From: Thermomonospora catenispora
Lineage (GTDB): Bacteria; Actinomycetota; Actinomycetes; Streptosporangiales; Streptosporangiaceae
NCBI RefSeq assembly: GCF_006363815.1
Contig: NZ_RRYT01000001.1
Coordinates: 85,531 to 149,530, forward strand
DNA length: 64,000 nucleotides
Direction of reading: 5' to 3'
Shown one piece after another: positions 1 through 7,101 of this stretch (within the stretch, counting starts at the first letter, position 1; each line of letters begins with the position of its first letter). Under the pieces are notes generated by a model. That model was not told where the DNA came from, did not search any database, and worked only from the letters and a program-made list of their open reading frames with translations. The position numbers and the translations under genes are program-made.

Positions 1-896
1 GCCGAGCCCGCGGCGGCCGAGCCCGCGGCCGAGACGTGGGCGCCGCCGAGCGCCGCCAGCGGGAACAGCGACGCCAGCGCCACCGCCGCCCCCGCGAGGG
101 TGCGGACGCCGCGTTCCTCCCAGTCGGGGCCGTACTCGGCCGCCGCGATCGCGTCCAGCTCGGCCACGAACGCCGCCGCGCCCGGCGGGCGCTGCACGGG
201 GTCCTTGGCCATGCCGCGCTCCACCAGGCCCCGCAGCGGCCGGGGCATCTCCTCCGCGGGGATCGGGGCGCCGACGTGCAGCGCCCGCAGCTCCTCGATG
301 CTTCCCTCGTACGGGCGGCGGCCCGTCACGCACTCGAAGAACACGCAGGTCGCGGCGTACACGTCGGTGGCGGGGGCGGCGCTCCCCCCGGCCCACTGCT
401 CGGGCGCCATGTAGGCGGGGGTGCCCGAGCGGTCGCCCGCTCCCGCCGGCACCGCGATCCCGAAGTCGATGAGCTTGCTGAGCCCGTCGGCCTGCACGAT
501 CACGTTGGCGGGCTTGTAGTCGCGGTGGACGACCCCCACGGCGTGGGCTGCGGCCAGTCCCAGCAGCGAGCCCTTGAGCACCACCAGCGCCGCCTCCGGT
601 CCCAGCGCCCCGTGCTCGGCCAGCACCCGCTTGAGCGAGACTCCGTTGACCGCCTCCATCACGATCGCCGCGCCGTGCTCGCTGTGCACCAGCCGGTACA
701 GCCGCGCCACGTGCGGATCGGTGACCCGGCCGAGCAGCATCGCCTCCTGTCGCAGCTCCTCGGTGTTCTCGGCCCGCACGTACTTGATCGCCACCGGGGT
801 TCCCGACTCGATGTGCCGGGCGAGCACGACCCTGCCCTGGGCGCCCCTGCCCAGCTCACGGATCTCCTGGAAGCCGTCGATCCGCCAGTCCCCCAC
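1..896 (-). CDS. Ser/Thr protein kinase, membrane-anchored (partial, C-terminus outside window)
   Basis: Transfers phosphate from ATP to Ser/Thr of target proteins; the kinase domain should be cytosolic with a sensor outside. Seen: glycine loop GRGAQG (about residues 16-21), VAIK lysine near 38, HRDYKPAN near 124-131, DFG near 144-146 and TPAYMAPEQW in the activation segment. A hydrophobic stretch near 265-285 is followed by an Ala/Gly/Ser-rich linker that runs off the window. The GTG start at 896 gives VGDWRIDGF, which aligns with the start of the paralogue at 7102. The HRD loop has Tyr where most kinases have Leu. A divergent PadR operon lies upstream. Family call is secure; the signal sensed is unknown. 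Confidence 0.9.
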   Translation of the reverse strand, partial: MGDWRIDGFQEIRELGRGAQGRVVLARHIESGTPVAIKYVRAENTEELRQEAMLLGRVTDPHVARLYRLVHSEHGAAIVMEAVNGVSLKRVLAEHGALGPEAALVVLKGSLLGLAAAHAVGVVHRDYKPANVIVQADGLSKLIDFGIAVPAGAGDRSGTPAYMAPEQWAGGSAAPATDVYAATCVFFECVTGRRPYEGSIEELRALHVGAPIPAEEMPRPLRGLVERGMAKDPVQRPPGAAAFVAELDAIAAAEYGPDWEERGVRTLAGAAVALASLFPLAALGGAHVSAAGSAAAGS

Positions 897-1118
897 CGTG
901 TGCCCTTTCCTGTTCCGTCGAACACGTCCGGTCCGCCGTGTTAGACCGGCGGAAACCGATCATGGTTCGGGCTGCGGGGGGACGTCGACGGCCGGCCCTC
1001 GATCCCGGCCCGGAGCGCTCTCGACGCCCCCTCGGCGGAGGAGGACGGGGAAGGGCGGGGAAGGCGGGGAAAGGCGGAGGTCGCTCGGGGGATGCTTCCG
1101 TGTGTCCTCCTCCGAGCG

Positions 1119-1152
1119 ACTATTCACTCAGTACATACACCGAGTGTATAGT
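1119..1152. promoter_or_regulatory. Probable PadR operator, inverted repeat
   Basis: ACTATTCACTC (1119-1129) and GAGTGTATAGT (1142-1152) form an imperfect dyad: 10 of 11 bases match, with a 12-base spacer. It covers both predicted promoter hexamers of the padR gene, so binding would block RNA polymerase. PadR proteins are usually autorepressors acting on such dyads. That this dyad is the PadR site is inferred from position. Confidence 0.65.
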
Positions 1153-1158
1153 CCCCCC
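1123..1158 (+). promoter_or_regulatory. Leaderless promoter of the padR-ABC operon
   Basis: The -35-like TTCACT (1123-1128) is separated by 18 bases from the -10 TATAGT (1147-1152). The ATG at 1159 starts 7 bases after the -10, exactly where transcription should begin. No Shine-Dalgarno sequence is possible in that gap. The sequence therefore points to a leaderless mRNA. Confidence 0.6.
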
Positions 1159-1686
1159 ATGTCGATTCCGCACATCCTGCTGGGGCTGCTGACGGAACGG
1201 CCCAAGCACGGATACGAGCTCAAACGCGAGCACGACGAGCGACTGCCCGGCGCCAAACCCGTCGCCTACGGGCAGGTGTACTCCACGCTCCAGCGGCTGG
1301 AGCGGGACGGACTGGTCGCGGTCGCCGAGACCCTCAGCGACGGCGGCCCCGAGCGCACCGTCTACCGGCTCACCGACAAGGGCCGCGAGCGCATCCGCTC
1401 CTGGCTGAGCGAGGTCGAGCCGCCCGCCCCCTACGTCACCGGGGCGCTGTTCACCCGCCTGGTGCTGGCCCTGATCGCCGGCGAGGACCCGCAGCGCTAC
1501 CTGGACCGCCAACGCGCCGCCCACCTGGCGCGGATGCGGGAGCTGACGGCGGTCAAGACCGATCCCGCCCGCACCACGGCCCGGCTGCTGGCCGCCGACC
1601 ACGCCCTGCTGCACCTGGACGCCGACCTGAGATGGATGGAGCTGGCCGCCCGCCGTCTGGCGGACCTCACCAAGGAGATCACCTGA
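1159..1686 (+). CDS. PadR family transcriptional regulator
   Basis: Winged-helix repressor that probably controls its own ABC exporter operon. The N-terminal PadR domain is visible: LLGLLTERPKHGYELKREHD (about 7-26), then VYSTLQRLERDGLV as recognition helix and wing entry. A C-terminal helical dimerisation region (about 85-175) is consistent with the PadR_C/Vir_C type. Length 175 residues is normal. Its TGA overlaps the ATG of the ABC gene (TGATG at 1684-1688), so the two are coupled. The promoter carries an inverted repeat described separately. Ligand unknown; such regulators often sense drugs or cell-envelope stress. Confidence 0.9.
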   Translation: MSIPHILLGLLTERPKHGYELKREHDERLPGAKPVAYGQVYSTLQRLERDGLVAVAETLSDGGPERTVYRLTDKGRERIRSWLSEVEPPAPYVTGALFTRLVLALIAGEDPQRYLDRQRAAHLARMRELTAVKTDPARTTARLLAADHALLHLDADLRWMELAARRLADLTKEIT

Positions 1687-2426
1687 TGCCACCCGTACTG
1701 GAAGCCCGTGACATAGCCAAATCCTTCGGCCCCACCCCCGCCCTGCGCGGCCTGTCGCTGACGATCGACGCCGGCGAGGTCGTCGCGATCACCGGCCCCA
1801 GCGGATCGGGCAAGTCGACGCTGCTGCACTGCCTGGCCGGGATCATCCGGCCCGACGCCGGAGAGGTCCGGTTCGGCGGCACCCGGCTGGACCGGCTGGA
1901 CGAGGAGGCCCGCACCCGGCTGCGCCGCGACAACTTCGGCGTGGTGCTGCAGTTCGGGCATCTGGTGCCCGAACTGACCGCCGCCGAGAACATCGCGCTG
2001 CCGCTGATGCTCGCCGGCGCCGAGCGCGAGGCCGCCCACACCGCCGCCGCCGAGTGGCTCGACCGCGTCGGGGCGGGCGAATGCGCCCGTCTGCGGCCCG
2101 GCGACCTGTCCGGCGGGCAGATCCAGCGGGTCGCGGTCGCCCGGGCGCTGGCCGGCGAGCCATCGGTGATCTTCGCCGACGAGCCGACCGGCGCGCTGGA
2201 CACCATCGCCGGCGAGCAGGTCCTGGCCCAGCTGCTGGGCGCGGTCCGCTCCCGGCGGGCCACCCTGGTGCTGGTCACCCACGACAACCAGGTCGCCGCC
2301 TACGCCGACCGGGAGGTCATCGTGCGCGACGGTCGCCTGGTCGACCCGGTCGAGCCCGCCGGACCGGCCGGAACGGGCGGCCCGCCGTGGGGGATGGACG
2401 CGACGCTGCCGGAGGTGACCCGATGA
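1686..2426 (+). CDS. ABC transporter ATP-binding protein (MacB/LolD-like)
   Basis: ATPase subunit that energises the FtsX-type permease encoded next. Walker A GPSGSGKST, Q-loop VLQFGHLVPE, signature LSGGQ, Walker B VIFADEPTGALD and the H-loop VTHD are all present in order. Length 246 residues is typical, with a short low-complexity Gly/Pro tail. The start ATG overlaps the padR stop, and its own stop overlaps the permease start as ATGA at 2423-2426, so padR, this gene and the permease form one coupled operon. Substrate is not evident; antimicrobial peptide or lipid export would fit the family. Confidence 0.93.
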   Translation: MPPVLEARDIAKSFGPTPALRGLSLTIDAGEVVAITGPSGSGKSTLLHCLAGIIRPDAGEVRFGGTRLDRLDEEARTRLRRDNFGVVLQFGHLVPELTAAENIALPLMLAGAEREAAHTAAAEWLDRVGAGECARLRPGDLSGGQIQRVAVARALAGEPSVIFADEPTGALDTIAGEQVLAQLLGAVRSRRATLVLVTHDNQVAAYADREVIVRDGRLVDPVEPAGPAGTGGPPWGMDATLPEVTR

Positions 2427-3769
2427 GCCCCGCCCTGACCGTCGCCGGAATGCTGTCCCGCGGCGCCTCCCGCGCCGACCGGCGCGTCCGCCGCCTGATG
2501 ATCGCCGCCGTCGCGCTGGCCGCGTTCTTCCTGCTGGGCGCCGGGAACCTGCTGGCCATCCGCGGCACCACCACCGGCTCCTGGGCCGGGCTGGTCACCG
2601 AGGAGGGGCTGCGCGGCGGCACCGCGCTGGCCCTGGCGCTGCTGGTGATCCCTCCGCTGGCGCTGCTGCACCAGGCCGGGCGGATCGCCCAGGCGATCCG
2701 GGAACGCCGGCTGGCGGCGCTGCGACTGGCCGGCGCCACCCCGCAGGAGGCGCGCCTGATCGCCGCGGCCGAGGCGCTGCGCGTCAGCGTGACCGGCGCG
2801 GTGCTCGGCGTCGTCGGATACGTGGCCTGCCAGCAGGGGGCGATGGCCGCGCTGTCGGTCCGCGACACCGCCCGCTACGCGGTGCCGGTGTGGCTCGTCC
2901 CCCTGGTGGCGGCGGCGGTGGCGGTGGCCGGAACGGTCACCGGCCTGCTGGCCGCCCGGCATGTGGTGACCTCGCCGCTGGGCGTCGGCCGGCGGGCGCA
3001 CCGGCCGCCCCCGCGCGCCGTCGCCCTGCTGCCGCTGGGCGCGGGCCTGATCATGCTGGCCGCGGTGTCGTTCCTTCCCGAGGGGTTCGCGCTGTCGCCG
3101 CAGATCGCCGGCGCCGTCCTCACCGTCGTCGGGCTGATGACCGCCGGCGGCCGCCTGGTGTGGGAGTCGGCCCGTCTCGCGGCCCGACGCGCCCGCGCCC
3201 CGCAGACGCTGCTGGCCGCGCGGATCCTGCAGGACGACCCGCGGCCATGGGGCCGGGCCCTGTCGGTGGTCGGTCTGGTGGTGCTGTTCGGCACGGGGGC
3301 CGGCACCATCCAGGCCGAGGTGCTGGGCGACATGCTGGAGGAGGGCTCCTCCAACGACCCGTTCTGGCTGGTCAGCTTCGCCCTGGTGGACTCGGCGCTG
3401 CTGCTGGCGCTGGCGGTGGCCGCCACCGCGCTGGTGGTGCACCGCGCCGAATGGCTGCTGGAGAGCCGCCGGTCGCTGGCGGCGCTGGCGGCGTCCGGAA
3501 CGCCGACGGCCGCCCTGCGGCAGACCGCCCAGCGGCAGGCGCTGATCGCCGGCGCGCCGGTCTGCGCGGTGGCCGCGTTCGCCGGGCTGCTCGGCACGGG
3601 GACGTTCGCCGTGGCGGCGTCCGAACCGACGGCGTTCGTCATCGCCTGGCCGCTGGGCCGGGCCGTGCTGATGGCGCTGCTGGGGATCGGCGCCGCGGCC
3701 GCCGTCACCGCCGCCTCCCGCCGACTGCTGACCGGCGCCGCCTCCCCTGACAACCTGCGCACCGAATGA
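2423..3769 (+). CDS. FtsX-like ABC transporter permease
   Basis: Membrane subunit of the exporter formed with the upstream ATPase. About 448 residues with roughly eight hydrophobic segments: one near residues 28-48, two pairs in the first half, and another group after residue 290. The motif RERRLAALRLAGATPQEARLIAAAEAL (about 92-118) is the cytoplasmic coupling helix typical of FtsX domains, echoed by SRRSLAALAASGTPTAALRQ in the second half. This duplicated layout matches two FtsX modules in one chain. A strong hairpin follows the stop. Function as exporter is inferred from the family; substrate unknown. Confidence 0.88.
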   Translation: MSPALTVAGMLSRGASRADRRVRRLMIAAVALAAFFLLGAGNLLAIRGTTTGSWAGLVTEEGLRGGTALALALLVIPPLALLHQAGRIAQAIRERRLAALRLAGATPQEARLIAAAEALRVSVTGAVLGVVGYVACQQGAMAALSVRDTARYAVPVWLVPLVAAAVAVAGTVTGLLAARHVVTSPLGVGRRAHRPPPRAVALLPLGAGLIMLAAVSFLPEGFALSPQIAGAVLTVVGLMTAGGRLVWESARLAARRARAPQTLLAARILQDDPRPWGRALSVVGLVVLFGTGAGTIQAEVLGDMLEEGSSNDPFWLVSFALVDSALLLALAVAATALVVHRAEWLLESRRSLAALAASGTPTAALRQTAQRQALIAGAPVCAVAAFAGLLGTGTFAVAASEPTAFVIAWPLGRAVLMALLGIGAAAAVTAASRRLLTGAASPDNLRTE

Positions 3770-3775
3770 CGCGGA

Positions 3776-3818
3776 CCCTTCGGGGGGACCGCCCTGGGGA
3801 GGCGGGCCCCCCGAAGGG
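3776..3818 (+). terminator. Hairpin terminator of the padR-ABC operon
   Basis: Arms at 3776-3793 and 3801-3818 pair over 17 of 18 bases with a 7-base loop, starting 6 bases after the permease stop. There is no clear T-run, as is common in actinobacteria. Confidence 0.75.
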
Positions 3819-3966
3819 GGTCACATCCCGGACTTTCCCGACCTCACGGCGGTCGCAGATAACAGACCGGCGGCGCCTTGGTCATCTCCACGCAATGCCA
3901 GCGTGGCGCCGAACACCCCCTTGTTACTTTTCGCAGTGCCCTCATCACCTAGAGCAAGGGGGGATC

Positions 3967-4440
3967 ATGTCAGCTGTCCGTAAGCGTCTGGCAGGCGCGC
4001 TGCTGGCCGCCGCCACGGCGATGACGGTCGCCGCCGGTCCGGCCACCGCCCAGGCCGCCGCCACGACCGCAGCCGACCACCGGAAGCCGCAGTCGTACAG
4101 CCACTACCACCCGTACGGCCCGGGCCACGGCCACCCGCGCAGCCACGCCAAGACGCTGAGCTTCCGCTGCCACGTCCCGGCCCGCGGCTGGAACAACCGC
4201 TGCCTGCGGTTCACCGTGCCGGCGCGTTCCTCGGTGTACGTCTACAACCGGCGCTCCGGTCACCGGCCGGTGGCGTTCCGCGTCCACCGTCACCAGATCG
4301 TCCTGCGCGAGGGCGGGCGCGGACGCGTGTTCTCCAACCGCAGCAACCGCCGCATCACCGTCCACCTGGCGGTGCGCAGCGCCCACCGCGGTCACCGCGG
4401 CCACACCAGCGGGGTGGTCTACATCAAGCATCACCGCTGA
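3967..4440 (+). CDS. Secreted histidine-rich basic protein, unknown function
   Basis: A 157-residue exported protein. Seen: a signal peptide (MSAVRKR, then a hydrophobic Ala/Leu core, with Ala-X-Ala cleavage near TAQAAA at about 29-35), a His/Pro/Tyr-rich segment (SHYHPYGPGHGH, about 50-63), and a mature domain with two cysteines (FRCHVP and NRCLRF) that could form a disulfide. The C-terminus is rich in Arg and His. The start is set by AAGGGGG just upstream of ATG. It is monocistronic between hairpins. I do not recognise the family. Histidine density suggests metal binding or surface association, but that is inference. Confidence 0.75.
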   Translation: MSAVRKRLAGALLAAATAMTVAAGPATAQAAATTAADHRKPQSYSHYHPYGPGHGHPRSHAKTLSFRCHVPARGWNNRCLRFTVPARSSVYVYNRRSGHRPVAFRVHRHQIVLREGGRGRVFSNRSNRRITVHLAVRSAHRGHRGHTSGVVYIKHHR

Positions 4441-4457
4441 CCGCACACCCGCACCGC

Positions 4458-4482
4458 GGCCCCGGCCGACCCGGCCGGGGCC
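4458..4482. terminator. Bidirectional hairpin between convergent genes
   Basis: GGCCCCGGCC (4458-4467) and GGCCGGGGCC (4473-4482) form a perfect 10-bp stem with a 5-base loop, 18 bases after the secreted-protein stop. A second, weaker hairpin (CCCCGGC / GCCGGGG at 4507-4526) lies between here and the convergent minus-strand gene. Confidence 0.65.
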
Positions 4483-4642
4483 GTTCCCTCACCCTCCACA
4501 GAGAGGCCCCGGCTCTCAGGCCGGGGAGGAACGCGCAGGCCGGAGCGGTCATCGAGCCGGCCCCGGCGACTCCCCTCCGGCGGACGTCCCGCCCGGTCCG
4601 GGCCCCCGGCGGGCGGTCCGCCGCCCGGCCCGGCACCGGTCT

Positions 4643-5179
4643 TCAGTCGTCGACCAGGAACTTGACGAAGATGATGAGCGCGCCGATGCCGAGGTTGAAC
4701 AGGCCCGTCACGGCCGCCCCGGCCGGCCGCGCGCCCATCCGCATCCCGCCGACCAGGCCCCACAGGAACAGCCCCGCGGTGTTGGCCACGGCGGCCGTCA
4801 GCAACGCGGCCCCGAGCCTCATCACGCCGAGGGCGGACAGGCAGATCAAGACCAGCGGCAGGACGGCGGACGACAGCAGCGGAGCGGTGACGTAGGCCAT
4901 GCGGCGCCGGTCCGGGCCGTGCGGATGGACGCCGTGAACGATCCGGTAGACCTGCCAGTCGGCGGTGAACATCGCCCCCCACAGCCCGCCCGCGGTGATC
5001 ACGACCACCAACGCGGCATCGGCGTGGGACACGTCCGGGGACCGGAAGAGCCCCATGAGAACGGCGACGATGGTGATCGTCGCGTATATCCGCTCCTTCA
5101 GCCGCTCCGCCTGGGCCTCCGTCAGCGGCGCGACCCATAACGACCCTCCACCGGGCCTGCGATCGGCGGAACCCCCCAC
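4643..5179 (-). CDS. Predicted multi-pass membrane protein, unknown function
   Basis: 178 residues. After a polar N-terminus there is an amphipathic LTEAQAERLKERIY segment, then four or five hydrophobic helices: ATITIVAVLMGLF, ALVVVITAGGLWGAMF, APLLSSAVLPLVLICLSALGV, ALLTAAVANTAGLFLWGLVGGM and a C-terminal GLFNLGIGALIIFVKFLV. The GTG start at 5179 follows GGGAGG at a suitable distance. No characteristic catalytic motif is visible and I cannot name the family. It stands alone between hairpins. Confidence 0.7.
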   Translation of the reverse strand: MGGSADRRPGGGSLWVAPLTEAQAERLKERIYATITIVAVLMGLFRSPDVSHADAALVVVITAGGLWGAMFTADWQVYRIVHGVHPHGPDRRRMAYVTAPLLSSAVLPLVLICLSALGVMRLGAALLTAAVANTAGLFLWGLVGGMRMGARPAGAAVTGLFNLGIGALIIFVKFLVDD

Positions 5180-5340
5180 GATGAGCCACCTCCCACCCTC
5201 ATTGGACTACAGGCGCCACGGACATCGCAGGTCAGGGGCCCTGCGGCGTGCCGGCCGCGGCGGCGGAGCGATGCGCGCGGCCGGTGGGGCGGCGCGGGCA
5301 GTCTCGGGAAGGCGTGCCCGGACGGCGGTCCGGACGGGCT

Positions 5341-5378
5341 CGCACCCCCTTCCCGGCGGGGAAGGGGCAGGGGGTGCG
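5341..5378 (-). terminator. Hairpin downstream of DUF397 gene
   Basis: CGCACCCCCT (5341-5350) pairs perfectly with AGGGGGTGCG (5369-5378). Within it, a smaller TTCCC/GGGAA stem adds to the structure. It begins 14 bases beyond the TAG of the minus-strand DUF397 gene. Confidence 0.6.
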
Positions 5379-5391
5379 GCCGGGCGGCCGG

Positions 5392-5673
5392 CTACACGTC
5401 GTGCTCGCCGGTCTTGATCGAGGCCAGGAGCTCCGCCGCCGCGCGACGGTCCAGCAGCAGGACGGGACCGCGGGGGTCCTTGCCGTCCCGAACGGCGAGA
5501 ACGCCGCCGGTGACGGCCGATTCCCTGCGGCCGCCGCATCCGACGCCGTTATGGACGCCGTCACGCCGCTCGGCGCGCCCCGAATTCAAAGCGACGGCCA
5601 ACTCGACGCAATTGATCTGGTCGGGGCCGCAGTAGGTGCTTCTGCGCCAGCGCAAGGGCAGCATGTCGCTCAT
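5392..5673 (-). CDS. DUF397 domain protein with an internal insertion
   Basis: DUF397 proteins are small actinobacterial proteins, usually encoded beside XRE regulators and in some cases acting as their toxin-antitoxin-like partners. Seen: W-RRSTYCG...NCVELA near residues 9-26, then VLAVRDGKDPRGPVLLLDRRAAAELLASIKTGEHDV at the C-terminus, a full match to the family's conserved blocks. Between them sits an unusual segment of about 27 residues rich in Gly/Arg, making the protein 93 residues rather than about 60-70. No XRE gene is adjacent. The ATG at 5673 gives the family-like MSDMLPLRW start. It may be intact or drifting. Confidence 0.7.
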   Translation of the reverse strand: MSDMLPLRWRRSTYCGPDQINCVELAVALNSGRAERRDGVHNGVGCGGRRESAVTGGVLAVRDGKDPRGPVLLLDRRAAAELLASIKTGEHDV

Positions 5674-5911
5674 GACACTCCATTCATGTGGGCGGGAAAG
5701 CTGATGCGCGAGGGCCGCGCAGATCCGGTCCACATGGTGGTGGGTGGCGTGTTCTGCGAGGTAGGAGCATCAAGGCTGCAATGTTGTCCCCGGCGGGACA
5801 ATGCGTTCATTGCGCAGTAGGGCAATACGGTCGGGGCTCATCGTTTCGGCCCCGCCGCCGTCATCATCCGCCGCCCGAAATCCCGTCAGGAAAAGAGATC
5901 CGATCCCCGGT

Positions 5912-6133
5912 CGGTTCAGGCGGAACCCGCCGCTCCCTCGCCGCGAACGGCGAACGGCCTCGATCTCCCCGGGCAGGACGTGAGGGCCCGCCCGCCGGTC
6001 CGGAAATGCCCGTCTCGGGATTCCCGCCGTCCCGGACACCGGCTTCGCCGGGCACGGCGGCCGGCTCCACGCACTCGCCGTACCCGCCGCCGTGACCGCT
6101 CCCGCCCCGGGCCGTGCCGCCGAAGAGGCCCAT
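5912..6133 (-). pseudogene. Frameshifted DUF397 remnant
   Basis: From an ATG at 6133, one frame reads a Gly-rich start, GYGECVEPAAVPGEAGVRDG and GNPETG, which matches the DUF397 core CVEVA...VAVRDSKDP. The C-terminal half (VLPGEIEAVRR) continues only in another frame, so a single frameshift near 5985-6000 appears to break the gene. Codon quality also falls. The call rests on motif matching alone. Confidence 0.4.
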
Positions 6134-6263
6134 CACGGCCTCCCCCGCCTGCACGGCGGGCCCGCCCCACCCGGAGACCGCCGCGGCCGGGACCGGCCCC
6201 CGCCCGGAGCGGAGCCGCCCCGTCCGGAGAGCACCGCACAGGGCACGCCGGCCCCGCGCCGCG

Positions 6264-6461
6264 TCACAGGTCGTGACGACCGGCCTTGACCTCGTTCAGC
6301 AGAACCGCGAACCCCCGCCGGCTGATCCGCAGATGCCCGGCGTCGGGGTTCTTGCCGTCCCTGACGGCGACGACGCCCGGTGCACCGGCCAGCTCGACGC
6401 AGTTGCCGTGGGAACCGCTGCGGCTGCTCTTGCGCCAGGCGGCGCCGTCGACAGCCCCCAT
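6264..6461 (-). CDS. DUF397 domain protein
   Basis: A 65-residue protein of normal DUF397 length. Seen: AAWRKSSRSGSHGNCVELA (about 7-25), GVVAVRDGKNPDAGHLRISR and FAVLLNEVKAGRHDL at the end, covering every conserved block of the family. The start at 6461 is set by GAGGGG a few bases upstream; an in-frame ATG at 6479 is possible. It sits in a row with three other complete or broken copies on the same strand but has no XRE-family partner. The biochemical role is unproven; many relatives pair with helix-turn-helix regulators. Confidence 0.8.
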   Translation of the reverse strand: MGAVDGAAWRKSSRSGSHGNCVELAGAPGVVAVRDGKNPDAGHLRISRRGFAVLLNEVKAGRHDL

Positions 6462-6565
6462 CGTCCCCTCTGCCCGCATGGCAGATCTCACCCCCGTTTC
6501 GAACGCTCAGCGGCCAGGGCCGCCCTCCCCGGAGGGGCCGGATTCAAGCCGACCGCACCATGGCG

Positions 6566-6718
6566 GAGGTCGTGGTGACCAGACTTGATCTCAGCGAACA
6601 GGACGGCGAGGCGCCGCCGGTCGATCCGGGGCGCCCGGAGGCGGGATCTTCGCCGTCCCGAACGCCCAACCGGGCATGGCGGCCGATTCGGCACGGCCGC
6701 CGTGGACGCCGCCGTCAT
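6566..6718 (-). pseudogene. DUF397 C-terminal remnant
   Basis: The frame reads IDRRRLAVLFAEIKSGHHDL, the typical DUF397 C-terminus and close to that of the neighbouring intact copy, but with no stop after DL. The upstream part (FGTAKIPPPGAP, resembling VRDGKDPxGP) lies in another frame, and the CVELA block is lost. This is a decayed fourth copy. The upstream limit is uncertain. Confidence 0.4.
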
Positions 6719-7101
6719 GACCGCCTTCCCGTCGGGCGACGTCGTCGAAGGCGTTCATGCAGAACGGATCTCCCCGCCTGAACAGCGGATCCCGCTCCCG
6801 GCCCGCGGGTCTGATCCGGGATGCGGCCCGGATGGGACCGGCCGATCCGCATGCCACGCCAAGGGGCGTGAGGACAAGCCCCGATCCCGGTGAGCGGGAC
6901 GGCGGACCCACGTCCGCCGGTCTTCAGCCGCCCGGCGGCAGGGTTCCCGCCGTCGTCCGGCCGCATGGCCCGCGTCCGAGCCCGTGACCGGCGCTCTCCC
7001 GCCGGCGACCGGGCGACGCTCGGGCCGGGCATGCTCTCCTCCCGGAGGATCTCACAGGGAGAAAGCCGGCATCGGCCGCCGTCGCTCAGCACACTGTGCG
7101 A
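6719..7101. other. Gene-free stretch between DUF397 remnant and kinase pseudogene
   Basis: No reading frame here matches a family I know on either strand, and I see no clear promoter or operator. It may contain further decayed coding sequence from the DUF397 cluster. Confidence 0.4.

Noticed and set aside
1-40. GCGGCCGAGCCC repeats at the left end
   Set aside because: They encode the Ala/Gly/Ser linker of the kinase and are explained by the protein sequence.
1042-1082. GGGGAAGGCGGGG repeats upstream of padR
   Set aside because: Imperfect purine-rich low complexity without regular unit or spacing; no repeat system can be claimed.
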